From: an uncultured Amphritea sp.
GTDB taxonomy: Bacteria > Pseudomonadota > Gammaproteobacteria > Pseudomonadales > Balneatricaceae
Assembly: GCF_937127095.1 (NCBI RefSeq)
Contig: NZ_CAKZLP010000019.1
Coordinates: 186,001 to 250,000 of the forward strand
Direction: 5' to 3'
Length of the DNA stretch: 64,000 bases
Below are positions 46,820 to 57,014 of this stretch, one piece after another; the first letter of the stretch is position 1, and each line of letters begins with the position of its first letter. Made by a program: the position numbers and the translations under genes. Under the pieces are notes generated by a model. It made no database searches. It was given only the letters and a program-made list of their open reading frames with translations, and was not told where the DNA came from.

Positions 46820-49800
46820 TTATCGCTCTATTGTGTAGATAATATCCCCTCCGTTATGCTGTGTGGCCGATTGGGTTTCTACGCTCCAGGCATCATTCAG
46901 CTTATAGCGCATAAAGAAGGTATGGGTGGGCTCCAACAGGCCGACGCCATATTTAACATACAGGCGGGGTGAGAGGTATTTACCGATATACAGAGATGTA
47001 TCGGTGGCAGTGTCTCCCCCGGCAACCCCTAGTTCGTCAATATTGAAGGTCTCGGAAATCTGCTCGGCAACTGTGTTGCCTCCCTTGAGTGTCAGTGCGG
47101 AAGCTGCTTTGAATAGCAGCTCCTGCTCGGTCATTGAGCTGCCGCCCTCGCCGGGAGCATGCCCGAACATCAGATAGGACAGCTGGCTGCTTTCTGGCAT
47201 TGAGGGATCAGAGAACAGGCTGAGTCGTGGTTCATTCAGCGTTCCGGAGACTTTCGCTCCTGCGGTTACCTCACCAATGACCCGCGACACTCGCATATCA
47301 AGCCCTGGGTTGTCCATCGGACCGCCGCTGTATACCAGGCTGCCCCGGTCGATGTTCAGATCCTGTCCATACAGCCGATACTGGCCTGACGCGACCTGCA
47401 TGATGCCGGTTGCCCGCGTCACCTGACGGCCATCATCTTCAATCAGGACGCTGCCCAATAACCGTCCTTCAAATCCTAGTGCATCAAGATAGACTTTATC
47501 CCCCAGGGTGATCCTGACCTGTGCATCCAGTACACGTTTTATAGCCGCTTCGATTTGTGTGTCACTGGACGGATCGATAATCACCACATCATCAGATATA
47601 GGCGCAGTCGCCTGGATATCCGGTGGTTGTATTTTAGCTTCCGGTATTGTGATCTCGCCCCGTAACCTGAGCTTTTGCGGCTCGATATTCAGTTTGATTG
47701 AAGGGGAGACCCAGGCCTGAATCTCTTCCGTGGCGATCGCTTGAAAACGCTCACCTTGAAGTGAGACTTCACCGCTATCCGTGACCGGGTTGTATTGACC
47801 GCTCAGCGCTACAGGCCCATTGCCAGAGTGCATCTCCCCCTTGAGTTGAAGTGCGTTATTTCCCGGGGTGCCGATGACGGACAGGTTGATCCCCTCAAGC
47901 CTGATACCCAGTGCGGGCAGGTCGGCAGTTGCATTACTCAGTGTCAGGTGGCCCTCAACGACAGGTTTATCTATAGTGCCAGCGATCGATATCTTTGAAC
48001 TGATGCTGCCGGTGATCGCCTGAAGCTGGGGTGTGAACAGCGAAATAAACTTGAGATCATCCAGCGCCAGGTTCAGGTCGCCATCGAGGTTCTGCCCAGC
48101 GTTGAGGTCTTTAATGCTGATGTTGGCTTCTAGCTGTCCTGTGGGCTGTTGCAATGGGACAACGATATCAGCCTTTAGCTGGTTGTTTCGCCCATTAATA
48201 TTGATGGTTATTTCATCAGCGATGATATGCAGATCATCCTCTTCAAGCAGTAATTCGCTCTCTTTTAGCACCACAACCCCTTTTATTCTTGGTGGGTTAT
48301 TGGGCGACTGGGAAAATGTCGCATGGGTCTGCAGATAACCTTTCAACTCACTTTGATTGGGAACCCAGGGGGCCAGATGGGTTAATGAGAGTCGTTGAGT
48401 GTCCAGTTGCCCCTGAATACCCTCAACAGTTGACCAGTTAGCGCTGAGGCATAGCGAACTGTTCTCTTTAGCGGTGGATTCGAGGCAGAGGGTATTTAGT
48501 TGTGCATCGGTTTCACTCAGCTGCACCGGTACCGGCTGCTGTAATTGCCAGTTACCCAGCTCCTGTTGAATCAGATTCAGCTTATTCAGCGTGCCATTCC
48601 ACTGAGCGTCTTTCCAGCGTCCACTAAGGTTGAGCTGCAAATCTGCCGGTCCCTCTTCGGTGTTGAGTGTCAGGGTGTGCTGATCGGTGGTTCCCTGTCC
48701 ATCGATGCTGAGTTGTTTCCAGCGGTTACCCGCGATATTAAGCTGCGAGGCTGACAGTTGAATATGTGAGAGGGCGGAAGTGCTCAGGTTGATATCCAGA
48801 TCAGCGGTAAATGAGGCGGCTTGATCTGTATTAAATGCCAGATTCTGGCCGTCCAGTTTGGCAACCAGGTGCGGAGCATCTTGTGTGCCTGTCAGCGAGC
48901 CTGATCCAGTCAGGTTGCCTTGCAGGCTGGGTAACAGCTGGTTCAGATTCGGGGAGTTGACTACCCAAACCAGATCCAGCTTTTCATCAATGGCGCCACT
49001 CGCTGTTATCTCGGTGGTGGCGATGTTCAGCTGCAAATGGGGAATCCCCAGTTTATCGCCATTAACCCTGAAAGTGCCGTTACCCGTCAGCGCTTCGCTG
49101 CGAAGCTCACCACTCAGTGAGTTGAGTATTAGTTCCAGCTGCAGTGGTTTGTCTGCTGGTTGCGCTCCGTTTACCGCTGCCTGAAAATTGAGTTTTCCTG
49201 GCCATTCAGCCCAGTGACTCCCCGGATTAAGTTGCTTACCAGAGGCGTTAAATCTCCAGCTTAACGCTGGCTGCCAGGCCAACTCCCCACTGACCTGCAC
49301 GACTCCCTCTAGGGTCTTTCCACTCAGCATTATCTGACTTAACGCATGCTCGTTGCCGCTGCCGGTGAGTGTCCATTGGCCAGTCGGGATGTCTGTGCCA
49401 GCAACGGAACTGTTGAGGCTGAACTGATAGCGCTGCAGGTCGCCGCTGATCTGCAGTTTACCTGTGGGGCTGACATACGCAGCTTTGCCGGTCATAGGGT
49501 AGTACAGATCATTCCACTGGCCGTTAATGTCAAAACTGATGGGGGCGCTGGCGATGTCGACTTCGCCCTGGAGTTTAAGTGTTAAGCCTTTGCGCTGCTG
49601 ACTGTCTGGGTTATCAGCTGTACCGCTGTGTTGCTGTTTAACCTGCGTCAGGTCCAGTTGCTTGATGCGCAGAATATTATCTGCAAAGTGCAGCTGAAGC
49701 TTGAGTGATAGCTGCGTTTCGCCCATCTCAGGCAGACGTGTTTGCAATTGACTCGTGAGGCTGGCCTGGTCGCTATCACCCTGTGCTTCAATTGTACCGG

Positions 49801-50746
49801 TAAGGGTGCTGCCGGATAACTCAGGGGTGAACTGCCCAAGTTCGGTTTTAATCTCACTCAGGCTGAGTTGACCCTGTGGCGCTTCAAGCAGGTTCTCCAG
49901 TGTTGCAGAGAGCTGCGTGCTGAGCAGGCCGGAGAGTGTCTGTTGCACCGCCAGGCCATTTTTATCTCCTTTAAGTGTTCCGGTTATCGTGCCATGCCCC
50001 GTCAGCGTTTGCTGTTCCGCCAGGTTGAGTGTCCATTGGGTGTTCAGTTGCACCGGGAACTGCCCGCTGGGTTGAAGTTGCCCGCTAACATCGATACTGG
50101 CTTGTGGGGCGACCAGGTGCAGTTGATCGAGGATCAGTGTATCTGCATCCGTATGGAGGCGGAGTGAAAACTGTGAAATTTCAGTTGCTGGGGCAGGCTC
50201 ACCTGCCGCAGTCGAATTTATCAGTTTTAACTGACTGATGTTCAGTGAGTCGATCTGTAACTGTATAGGCAGGGTAATATCGGCTAATACCGGTGTGGTG
50301 GCAGTGTCCTCAGGGGCTGTTTCTGCGCTGCTTATCTGAGTAATAACCGGCTCTTCTATGTTCAGTTGAACTATGTGTAGCTTGCCGGATAACAGGGCGG
50401 CCGGTTGCCAGTCGAGGGTGATACGACTAAACGAAGCGGTTAACTCCGGTTGGGTATAGGTGATCTGCTGAAGGTCCGGTTGATTCAGTATCGAGCCGTT
50501 GATTTGGCGGATTTGCAGTTGGCCAGGCAGCCACGTCTGACTGATCGAGATCAGTTGCTGAAGACCGCTGTTAGTGCCCACGAAGTAGAAAAACACAACG
50601 ATAAGCAGTATGCAAAGGAGGGCGAGCAGCGATAACGCTACTTTAATGAAGCGGTTCATAATACGTCGGCGATGGCGTTTTTCAGGCTGCTTGTTAGATG
50701 ATGGCTCTGAAGGCGGTGTATTGGCCGCTATAGGGGGATGGGTCAC
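46820..50746 (-). CDS. tamB: Translocation and assembly module subunit TamB
   Basis: 1308 aa inner-membrane-anchored periplasmic bridge working with TamA, now thought to carry phospholipid to the outer membrane as well as help outer-membrane protein assembly. One N-terminal membrane segment at about 33-56, a very long repetitive beta-rich body, and the conserved C-terminal TamB/DUF490 domain (PDIQATAPISDDVVIIDP, GRQVTRATGIMQVASGQYRLYGQDL, PRLYVKYGVGLLEP). The GTG start overlaps the tamA stop by four bases (GTGA); ATG 50659 is an alternative. 3' end close to gntR. Confidence 0.92.
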   Translation of the reverse strand: MTHPPIAANTPPSEPSSNKQPEKRHRRRIMNRFIKVALSLLALLCILLIVVFFYFVGTNSGLQQLISISQTWLPGQLQIRQINGSILNQPDLQQITYTQPELTASFSRITLDWQPAALLSGKLHIVQLNIEEPVITQISSAETAPEDTATTPVLADITLPIQLQIDSLNISQLKLINSTAAGEPAPATEISQFSLRLHTDADTLILDQLHLVAPQASIDVSGQLQPSGQFPVQLNTQWTLNLAEQQTLTGHGTITGTLKGDKNGLAVQQTLSGLLSTQLSATLENLLEAPQGQLSLSEIKTELGQFTPELSGSTLTGTIEAQGDSDQASLTSQLQTRLPEMGETQLSLKLQLHFADNILRIKQLDLTQVKQQHSGTADNPDSQQRKGLTLKLQGEVDIASAPISFDINGQWNDLYYPMTGKAAYVSPTGKLQISGDLQRYQFSLNSSVAGTDIPTGQWTLTGSGNEHALSQIMLSGKTLEGVVQVSGELAWQPALSWRFNASGKQLNPGSHWAEWPGKLNFQAAVNGAQPADKPLQLELILNSLSGELRSEALTGNGTFRVNGDKLGIPHLQLNIATTEITASGAIDEKLDLVWVVNSPNLNQLLPSLQGNLTGSGSLTGTQDAPHLVAKLDGQNLAFNTDQAASFTADLDINLSTSALSHIQLSASQLNIAGNRWKQLSIDGQGTTDQHTLTLNTEEGPADLQLNLSGRWKDAQWNGTLNKLNLIQQELGNWQLQQPVPVQLSETDAQLNTLCLESTAKENSSLCLSANWSTVEGIQGQLDTQRLSLTHLAPWVPNQSELKGYLQTHATFSQSPNNPPRIKGVVVLKESELLLEEDDLHIIADEITININGRNNQLKADIVVPLQQPTGQLEANISIKDLNAGQNLDGDLNLALDDLKFISLFTPQLQAITGSISSKISIAGTIDKPVVEGHLTLSNATADLPALGIRLEGINLSVIGTPGNNALQLKGEMHSGNGPVALSGQYNPVTDSGEVSLQGERFQAIATEEIQAWVSPSIKLNIEPQKLRLRGEITIPEAKIQPPDIQATAPISDDVVIIDPSSDTQIEAAIKRVLDAQVRITLGDKVYLDALGFEGRLLGSVLIEDDGRQVTRATGIMQVASGQYRLYGQDLNIDRGSLVYSGGPMDNPGLDMRVSRVIGEVTAGAKVSGTLNEPRLSLFSDPSMPESSQLSYLMFGHAPGEGGSSMTEQELLFKAASALTLKGGNTVAEQISETFNIDELGVAGGDTATDTSLYIGKYLSPRLYVKYGVGLLEPTHTFFMRYKLNDAWSVETQSATQHNGGDIIYTIER

Positions 50747-52473
50747 AGATCAGCCCCCAGATTAAAGTGCAGATGTACGCTGTTACTGTCACCATTATCC
50801 TGTGGTACGGCCAGGTCAAAGCGCACCGGTCCGACCGGAGAGAACCAGCGCAGGCCGATACCTATACCGGTATGCAGGCTGACATCCACATCATCAAAGG
50901 CGTTTCCGCTGTCGATAAATGCAGCTACCCCCCAGTTCTCTTTGAATCGGTATTCAATTTCTGCACTGCCGACCACTAAGTTCCGCCCACCAATGACATC
51001 ATTACTGGCATTGCGTGGCCCAAGGCTTTGGTAATCATAGCCCCGTACACTGTTATCACCCCCGGCAAAAAATCGCAGGCTGGCTGGTAGCAGATCAAAA
51101 TCATCGACCCAGGTTGTGCCTGCTTCAGCGCGCCCAAGCAGGCGAATATTATTGCTCAGGCTGTATATTCCTTTTGCGTTCAGCCGCAGCTGGACAAAAT
51201 CTTCAGTCGACAGCAGTGTCTGGCTGCTACCCCGTAGTTGCGTGGACAGGCTATAACCGTTTTTAATCCGTAAACGGTCTCTGGTTGAGATTGTGCTGTA
51301 GGTTATCTGGGGGATAAGGAAATAAGAGGTATCGGTTACGCCACTGAAGGTTGATTCCTCCTGCTGATAATTTAGCGCAATAACCTGCTGCCAGCGTCCC
51401 CGTTGTTGCTGTTTGGATATACCAATGGAGTAACTTCGGGTTTCAACGCTGTCTGAATTTTCATCCATCAGATTGAATAGAATGGCATAGCGGTCCTCGC
51501 GCGGATTTTCTCCGGGAATCGAATACTCTGCTGACAGGTTGGTAATTATTTCTGAGGCCAGTAACTGGGTGTTGAACTGGTGACCCTGGTGATTCACCCA
51601 GCGTTTAGTCATACCTAATTTAGTTCGCGCACCGGTATCGGTACCGTAGCCTAAACCGGCATGGTATTTAGTGCGCTTATTGGTTTCCAGATCGACAAAT
51701 ACGGGTACCTCTGTGTCACTCATCTGGTTCCACAGGGGGCGCACCTCGACGCGCTGAAAATAGTCGCTATCGATCAGCGCTGACTGCAGATCGATCAGAC
51801 TGCTGTTCTGTACCGGATCACCGGGTGAGAAAGAGGCATATGATTTAAGGTATTCATCATCAAAGGGGTTAGGGGCAAAGGAGATCTCACCGATATTAAA
51901 ACGGGGGCCGCTGTCAAAGTGAAGCATCACTGTTGCGGAATACTCCTTCAGGTTTACTTCGACACGATGAAGGGTCAGTTTTGCCTGATAATAGCCCCGT
52001 TCAACGGCTAACGAGCTGAGCTGTTTTTTTAGCTGTTCATACTGGCTGTGTATCAGCGGTGAGCCAAGCTTCAGGGTCGTTTTGGCTAACAGTTGTTTAA
52101 ACGCGATATCTTTATCTGCAGCTCCGCTGAGCTGGACATCAAATTTTGAAATCAATAACAGCTTTCCAGGGGTGATACTGTAGTGGGCATGCCAATCCTG
52201 CTCAGCTTTGTTCAGCTCTGCATTAATCTGCGGCTGATAAAATCCCAATGGTTGCAGTGCTGTTTTTATCTCGTCTTCAGCAAGATTGTGCAGATATCGC
52301 AACCGACTGGGGTTAATTACCTCCAGGTTTTTCAGTTGCTCAATGCTCAGAACACTGCGGATATTGATTTCCTGTTCTTCGTTGACCCCATCTATTGTTA
52401 TGGTGAGGTTGCCTGCAAGAAGTTCAAGGGGGCTGCTGAGCAGTATAAGAAGTATCAGGCGTGTAAGAGTCAT
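50743..52473 (-). CDS. tamA: Translocation and assembly module subunit TamA
   Basis: Omp85-family outer-membrane protein. From ATG 52473 the 576 aa begin with a signal peptide (LTRLILLILLSSPLELLAG); ATG 52503 adds ten residues. Three POTRA-type domains are followed by a 16-strand barrel with the lid-lock motif region NSVRGYDYQSLGPRN and C-terminal strand SVHLHFNLGADL. Operon with tamB. Confidence 0.92.
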   Translation of the reverse strand: MTLTRLILLILLSSPLELLAGNLTITIDGVNEEQEINIRSVLSIEQLKNLEVINPSRLRYLHNLAEDEIKTALQPLGFYQPQINAELNKAEQDWHAHYSITPGKLLLISKFDVQLSGAADKDIAFKQLLAKTTLKLGSPLIHSQYEQLKKQLSSLAVERGYYQAKLTLHRVEVNLKEYSATVMLHFDSGPRFNIGEISFAPNPFDDEYLKSYASFSPGDPVQNSSLIDLQSALIDSDYFQRVEVRPLWNQMSDTEVPVFVDLETNKRTKYHAGLGYGTDTGARTKLGMTKRWVNHQGHQFNTQLLASEIITNLSAEYSIPGENPREDRYAILFNLMDENSDSVETRSYSIGISKQQQRGRWQQVIALNYQQEESTFSGVTDTSYFLIPQITYSTISTRDRLRIKNGYSLSTQLRGSSQTLLSTEDFVQLRLNAKGIYSLSNNIRLLGRAEAGTTWVDDFDLLPASLRFFAGGDNSVRGYDYQSLGPRNASNDVIGGRNLVVGSAEIEYRFKENWGVAAFIDSGNAFDDVDVSLHTGIGIGLRWFSPVGPVRFDLAVPQDNGDSNSVHLHFNLGADL

Positions 52474-52503
52474 GGTTTGTTTTCTGGCGCTGGCAGGAAG
52501 CAT

Positions 52504-52929
52504 AGGGTTCGATTATACCGGGTAACGTTGCTATTTATACTGCAATTCAGAAATCAGCATCCGCTGTCCCGTGTTTTCATATTGGTGATGTAACTCCTTT
52601 GCTTGTTCACTTCGATATCAGGTGGGGAATTTCTGGCTTTATTGCTTCTCTGAAGATGCTGATGTCAAAGGTGAGGTGGCTATTACACTATTTAGTTGAC
52701 CCTCTGCTGCAGATAAAGTTTTATATAACAGTAGTAATAGGGGCCGGTGGTGAATTTTGCTTTTTTTTAACAACTTTCATCAGCCGGCTATCGGTTTGGC
52801 TGAGAATGGTGTATATCGTCATCGGCAACAGCGCTAACCAGCAATTCAGAGTGTGCCGGATGATTTTGAGTGCTTTGACCGGGATCTCGGGTCATACTCA
52901 ATTCGCGGATTAGTGAGGGAGGCGTTATC
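52504..52929. other. Divergent region between tamA and the rim operon
   Basis: 426 bases. A 104-aa ORF (52599-52913) lacks homology and a ribosome-binding site and is not called. Nothing else was recognised; it should contain promoters for tamAB and the rim operon. Confidence 0.4.
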
Positions 52930-53382
52930 TTGAGTAAAGAGAGTAAGCCGGTTATCGGTTGGCGTGAATGGGCATCATTACCCGATCTGGGAATTGAGCA
53001 GATTAAGGTTAAGGTGGACTCCGGTGCCCGCACCTCTGCGTTGCATACGTTTCGGGTGGAGCCTTTCCAAAAAGATGGTCAGGACTGGGTCAGTTTTGAT
53101 GTACACCCAAATCAGTATGATCTTGAAAAGGTTGTCACTTGTGAAGCTCCTGTTAGCGATATACGTACGGTTACCGATTCAGGAGGCCATCAGAGTCAGC
53201 GTTATGTAATACAGACAGACATTGTAATTGGTGCTCAGCGCTACTCTATCGAGCTGACACTGACAAATCGAGATACCATGCGTTTTCGGATGTTACTGGG
53301 AAGAACGGCAATGAACGGCCGTTTTTTGATAGATCCTCAGGGAGCATACTTAACTTCACATGGCATACATCCGCCAGAGTAA
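52930..53382 (+). CDS. Retropepsin-like aspartic protease, RimB-type
   Basis: 150 aa (COG4067 type, often annotated as ATP-dependent zinc protease). The catalytic Asp is in KVDSGARTSALH and the core continues LTNRDTMRFRMLLGRTAM. TTG start at 52930 with GGGAGG upstream. In Pseudomonas the equivalent gene (rimB) sits beside rimK and modulates its glutamate ligase activity; the same adjacency here supports that role. Confidence 0.85.
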   Translation: MSKESKPVIGWREWASLPDLGIEQIKVKVDSGARTSALHTFRVEPFQKDGQDWVSFDVHPNQYDLEKVVTCEAPVSDIRTVTDSGGHQSQRYVIQTDIVIGAQRYSIELTLTNRDTMRFRMLLGRTAMNGRFLIDPQGAYLTSHGIHPPE

Positions 53383-53394
53383 TAAGGTTTTTTA

Positions 53395-54312
53395 ATGAAA
53401 ATTGCTATTTTGTCCCGTAACTCATCCCTATATTCAACCCGTCGTCTGATTGAAGCCGCAGAGGCAGCAGGCCATGAGGTTAAAGTATTGGACGTATTGC
53501 GCTGCTATATGAACATCAACTCCGAGGAACAGAGTATTCACTTTAAGGGGGTTGATCTGGGTAAGTTTGATGCGGTGATTCCCCGTATAGGCGCATCGGT
53601 TACGTTTTATGGCACAGCGGTTCTGCGTCAGTTAGAGATGATGGATGTGTATCCTTTGAATGAGTCTGTCGCCATCAGTCGTTCGCGGGATAAGTTACGT
53701 TCGATGCAGCTATTATCGCGCAAGAAAGTTGGCTTGCCGATTACCGGATTTGCTAACAAGCCCAGTGACATTCCCGATCTGTTAGATATGGTCGGTGGTG
53801 CACCGGTTGTGCTTAAGCTGCTTGAGGGCACTCAGGGTATCGGTGTAGTGCTGGCAGAGACCCGTAAAGCGGCAGAGAGTGTGCTGGAAGCCTTTATGGG
53901 CATGAAAACCAACATCATGGTGCAGGAATTCATTAAAGAAGCCGGTGGTGCTGATATCCGCTGCCTGGTGATCGGCGATAAAGTTGTTGCGGCGATGAAG
54001 CGTCAGGGTAAAGAGGGGGAGTTCAGGTCCAATCTGCATCGTGGCGGATCGGCTTCACTGGTTAGAATTACTCCGCAAGAGCGCGCAACAGCAGTCCTGG
54101 CGGCTAAAACGATGGGGCTGAATGTAGCCGGTGTTGACCTGCTGCGCTCAGAACGGGGGCCTCTGGTGATGGAGGTGAATTCAAGCCCTGGTCTTGAAGG
54201 TGTGGAGCGGGCTACCGGTAAAGATGTGGCCGCGAGTATTATCAACTTTCTTGAGAAAAACGTTGCGGCTAAAAAGCATCCAACCCGTACCCGCACCCGT
54301 GGGAAAGGATAA
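53395..54312 (+). CDS. rimK: Ribosomal protein S6 glutamate ligase RimK
   Basis: 305 aa ATP-grasp ligase adding glutamates to the C-terminus of S6. [21 protein letters not shown], the ATP-grasp core [34 protein letters not shown] and [14 protein letters not shown] are intact. Thirteen bases after the retropepsin gene. Confidence 0.95.
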   Translation: MKIAILSRNSSLYSTRRLIEAAEAAGHEVKVLDVLRCYMNINSEEQSIHFKGVDLGKFDAVIPRIGASVTFYGTAVLRQLEMMDVYPLNESVAISRSRDKLRSMQLLSRKKVGLPITGFANKPSDIPDLLDMVGGAPVVLKLLEGTQGIGVVLAETRKAAESVLEAFMGMKTNIMVQEFIKEAGGADIRCLVIGDKVVAAMKRQGKEGEFRSNLHRGGSASLVRITPQERATAVLAAKTMGLNVAGVDLLRSERGPLVMEVNSSPGLEGVERATGKDVAASIINFLEKNVAAKKHPTRTRTRGKG

Positions 54313-54318
54313 ACGATC

Positions 54319-55374
54319 GTGTCTTCGCTGAACCGTCCAATAGAGATTGCGGGTTGTATTGTAAAGCCAGGTGAGCGGAAAACTATCCACGTAGACCTGG
54401 CGAGATTGTATACCAACACCCATCTGGATCTTGATATTGAAGTTATCCATGGGCGCCGTTCCGGCCCCACGCTGATGGTGTGCGCTGCTATTCATGGGGA
54501 TGAACTCAATGGGGTAGAGATCTGTCGTCAGTTATTAAAGTACAAATCTTTGCACCGCATCGCGGGAACCCTGATTATTGTTCCGGTGGTTAATATTTTT
54601 GGATTTATTCAGCAGAGCCGTTATCTTCCGGATCGACGTGACCTGAATCGCTGCTTTCCCGGCAGCGAGAAGGGGTCTCTGGCGAGCCGGATTGCTTATA
54701 TATTCCGCACCCAGATTCTCAGCCACTGTACCCATGTACTTGATCTGCACACCGGGGCGATTCATCGCAGTAATATGCCGCAGATCAGAGCTAACCTGGA
54801 CAATCCTATAGCCAAGGAGATGGCCAATGCGTTTGGGGCTCCGGTGATTATTGATTCAAAGCTCAGGGACGGATCTCTGCGTCAGTGCGCCGATGAGGCC
54901 GGTATATCACTGATTCTCTATGAAGCAGGTGAGGCGCTGCGGTTTGATGACCGGGCCATTCGTGGCGGGATTCGCGGAGTATTGAATGTGGTGCGTTATC
55001 TGAAAATGTTACCGCAACTGAAGAAAACCAAAAAAGCCCTGACGCCTGTCGTAGCGAATTCATCAGCCTGGATTCGCACCAACTCTGACGGGGTTTTTCG
55101 CTCGGTGGTGTCCGTAGGTCAGCGGGTCAGCAGGGGCCAGCAGATGGGGATTGTTGCTTCACCCTTTGGTACGCATGAAGAGGAGGTGATAGCGCCTAAC
55201 TCAGGAATTATCATCGGACAGAATAATATCCCGGTGGTCAATGAGGGCGATGCCCTCTATCATCTGGCCCGTTTTGAGGCCAGCAGTCTCGCTGCTGAAA
55301 AACAGGTTGAACGGATTACAGAAGAGATTGAAGCCCAGCAGATGCCCGAGGATTCTGAGTTTGGGTACATATAA
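54319..55374 (+). CDS. Succinylglutamate desuccinylase / aspartoacylase family deacylase (M14)
   Basis: 351 aa. Zinc-site motifs AAIHGDELNGVEICRQLL and VLDLHTGAIHRSNMP, with RDLNRCFPG for substrate carboxylate. The C-terminal biotinyl-like fold (GQRVSRGQQMGIV) is typical of the COG3608 branch rather than AstE. GTG start six bases after rimK. It forms the third gene of the retropepsin-RimK-deacylase operon; it could process glutamylated products, which is inference. Confidence 0.88.
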   Translation: MSSLNRPIEIAGCIVKPGERKTIHVDLARLYTNTHLDLDIEVIHGRRSGPTLMVCAAIHGDELNGVEICRQLLKYKSLHRIAGTLIIVPVVNIFGFIQQSRYLPDRRDLNRCFPGSEKGSLASRIAYIFRTQILSHCTHVLDLHTGAIHRSNMPQIRANLDNPIAKEMANAFGAPVIIDSKLRDGSLRQCADEAGISLILYEAGEALRFDDRAIRGGIRGVLNVVRYLKMLPQLKKTKKALTPVVANSSAWIRTNSDGVFRSVVSVGQRVSRGQQMGIVASPFGTHEEEVIAPNSGIIIGQNNIPVVNEGDALYHLARFEASSLAAEKQVERITEEIEAQQMPEDSEFGYI

Positions 55375-55475
55375 TTCAATTGGTTAAGCTGGTTATGTAA
55401 AGTGAAATGTTGGTTTTAGTTGGTTTGAAACCTGCGTTTTCTTTAACGTTCTGCCATCAGTTTTTTATTTCCGGC

Positions 55476-55961
55476 TTAGTATTTAATGGCGTTTTTAACC
55501 AGCGCATTGCTGAGTTTACGAATGTTTCGCGCCATATCCCGAGCCAGATTCAGGGTGATAACCCCGAAATCGAATGGGTAGTTTTCATGTATACGGGCGA
55601 ACAGATCTGAAGTGATTTCGAGCACCCGAGTGTCGCAGTTTGCAATGGCGTAGCCTGCGTGATCGTGAAGCGCAATCATGGCAACAAAACCTACTTCTTC
55701 ACCAAAACTAATATCACGGGTGTTGTAGAGTTGGCCGTGGTGGAGCTTAACAAAGCTAAGACTCCCCTCCAGCACGACGAAGAAGGCATCGCCTTTATCG
55801 CCGCTGTCAAACACCTTTTCACCTTCAGCAAGCTCAAGTATGCGGCCCTCTTCGAGAACAAAGTTGATACAATCATCTGAGAGTGCTCCGAAAAGAGAAC
55901 CCTGGCGGATTGTTTCCTGAGGCAGGCGATTATGAATGGCCTCTGCAGTTATCGTTTTCAT
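55476..55961 (-). CDS. Cyclic-nucleotide-binding domain protein, no DNA-binding domain
   Basis: 161 aa. One Crp-like beta-roll: GEKVFDSGDKGDAFFVVLEGSLSF and ISFGEEVGFVAMI, followed by a C-terminal helix (NYPFDFGVITLNLARDMARNIRKLS). The usual phosphate-binding Arg-rich stretch is replaced by HDHAGYAIANCD, so true cAMP binding is doubtful. No helix-turn-helix, so it is probably a regulatory or scaffold protein. Confidence 0.82.
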   Translation of the reverse strand: MKTITAEAIHNRLPQETIRQGSLFGALSDDCINFVLEEGRILELAEGEKVFDSGDKGDAFFVVLEGSLSFVKLHHGQLYNTRDISFGEEVGFVAMIALHDHAGYAIANCDTRVLEITSDLFARIHENYPFDFGVITLNLARDMARNIRKLSNALVKNAIKY

Positions 55962-56029
55962 CGCTGACTGAATTATTGACCCTTTAAGGTTAGCCTAGTA
56001 CAGATCTGCTGCATTAGGTGAATATATTG

Positions 56030-56371
56030 TTAGAGGAACTGCTCAATATTAAGCGGCTTGCTGTCGCCCAGCCACATAATATATTTAGTATGGTCATCAA
56101 GATCGTTGCCGGTAACGGGGTGGATAAACAGGGTAAGACCGTTACGGTTTAGCATTAACCAGGGCAGCACCTCGCCAATTTGTTCGGCGCTGAATGAAAG
56201 CTGACAGCTCCACTCCGGGTGGGGGCCGACCAGTTTCTGGTGAACTCTGCCCATCGCGACGCCCAGTATATAGCGGGCTTGTTCACAAAACTCTTCAGCT
56301 TGATGGAGGCTGTTAGAATCAAAATAGACATGTGCATGATAGGCTGAAATTTGTGAAGACGGCTGGGTCAT
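56030..56371 (-). CDS. DOPA 4,5-dioxygenase family protein
   Basis: 113 aa from ATG 56371, preceded by AGGA; the ORF track start at 56431 is upstream of any ATG. HAHVYFD near the N-terminus and GPHPEWSCQLSF with LTLFIHPVTGNDLDDHTKY carry the family histidines. Related fungal and plant enzymes open the ring of DOPA; bacterial members are mostly uncharacterised. Placement in a genome with extradiol pathways fits but proves nothing. Confidence 0.85.
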   Translation of the reverse strand: MTQPSSQISAYHAHVYFDSNSLHQAEEFCEQARYILGVAMGRVHQKLVGPHPEWSCQLSFSAEQIGEVLPWLMLNRNGLTLFIHPVTGNDLDDHTKYIMWLGDSKPLNIEQFL

Positions 56372-56567
56372 AATCATTCCTGTATGTGTCGGCAGCGTTA
56401 GATCATAGATTAAAGCAATTTTCTGAAGCAATTGTTATCGTAAAACTGAATACCACTGAAACAAAAGAGATAGGCTATAAATCTCTATATCTGCGATCCT
56501 GTATGACCAATTAAGTGTAAAATCAGCGCCTTAGATAACCGGGCAACAGCGTTAACAGGAATATACG

Positions 56568-56996
56568 ATGAACAAGACCCATGTGCAGGCATCACTAACA
56601 CTGGATGCGGCTCTGGTGATTGCGAAGGCCGCAATCAGTAAAGGAAATGAGCTTGGCTTTAAAATGATTGCAGTGGTGGTTGATACGGCGGGCAACCGTC
56701 TGGTTTCCCTACGAGAACCGGGTGCACCCATGCCCGCGATGGATTTTGCAGAGAAAAAAGCCTATACCGCTGCCAACTTCAAATCACCGACTGAGAAATG
56801 GACGGAGATACTGGAAGGGCGTCCCATCGTGGCTAATGGTTTGGCGCAACATGAAAAGGTCGCACTGTTTGGTGGTGGCTTACCGATTTTTATGGAGGGC
56901 AGTGTGGTCGGGGCCATCGGCGTATCGGGGGGGAAAGTGCCTGATGATATACAGTGCGCTGAAGCGGGTGTTGCAGCGTTTAATGCGCTGATCTGA
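56568..56996 (+). CDS. GlcG/HbpS family protein
   Basis: 142 aa. ALVIAKAAISKGNELGFKMIAVVVDTAGN, REPGAPMPAMDFAEKKAYTA and LPIFMEGSVVGAIGVSGG define the GlcG/HbpS fold. Members bind haem or corrinoids (HbpS, PduO C-terminal domain) and often lie near glycolate or aromatic catabolism genes. No signal peptide. ATG 56568. Confidence 0.87.
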   Translation: MNKTHVQASLTLDAALVIAKAAISKGNELGFKMIAVVVDTAGNRLVSLREPGAPMPAMDFAEKKAYTAANFKSPTEKWTEILEGRPIVANGLAQHEKVALFGGGLPIFMEGSVVGAIGVSGGKVPDDIQCAEAGVAAFNALI

Positions 56997-57014
56997 TCTG
57001 ACCTGGAGTGCAGA

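Noticed and set aside
52599-52913. 104-aa ORF between tamA and the rim operon
   Set aside because: No ribosome-binding site or homology and overlaps likely promoters.
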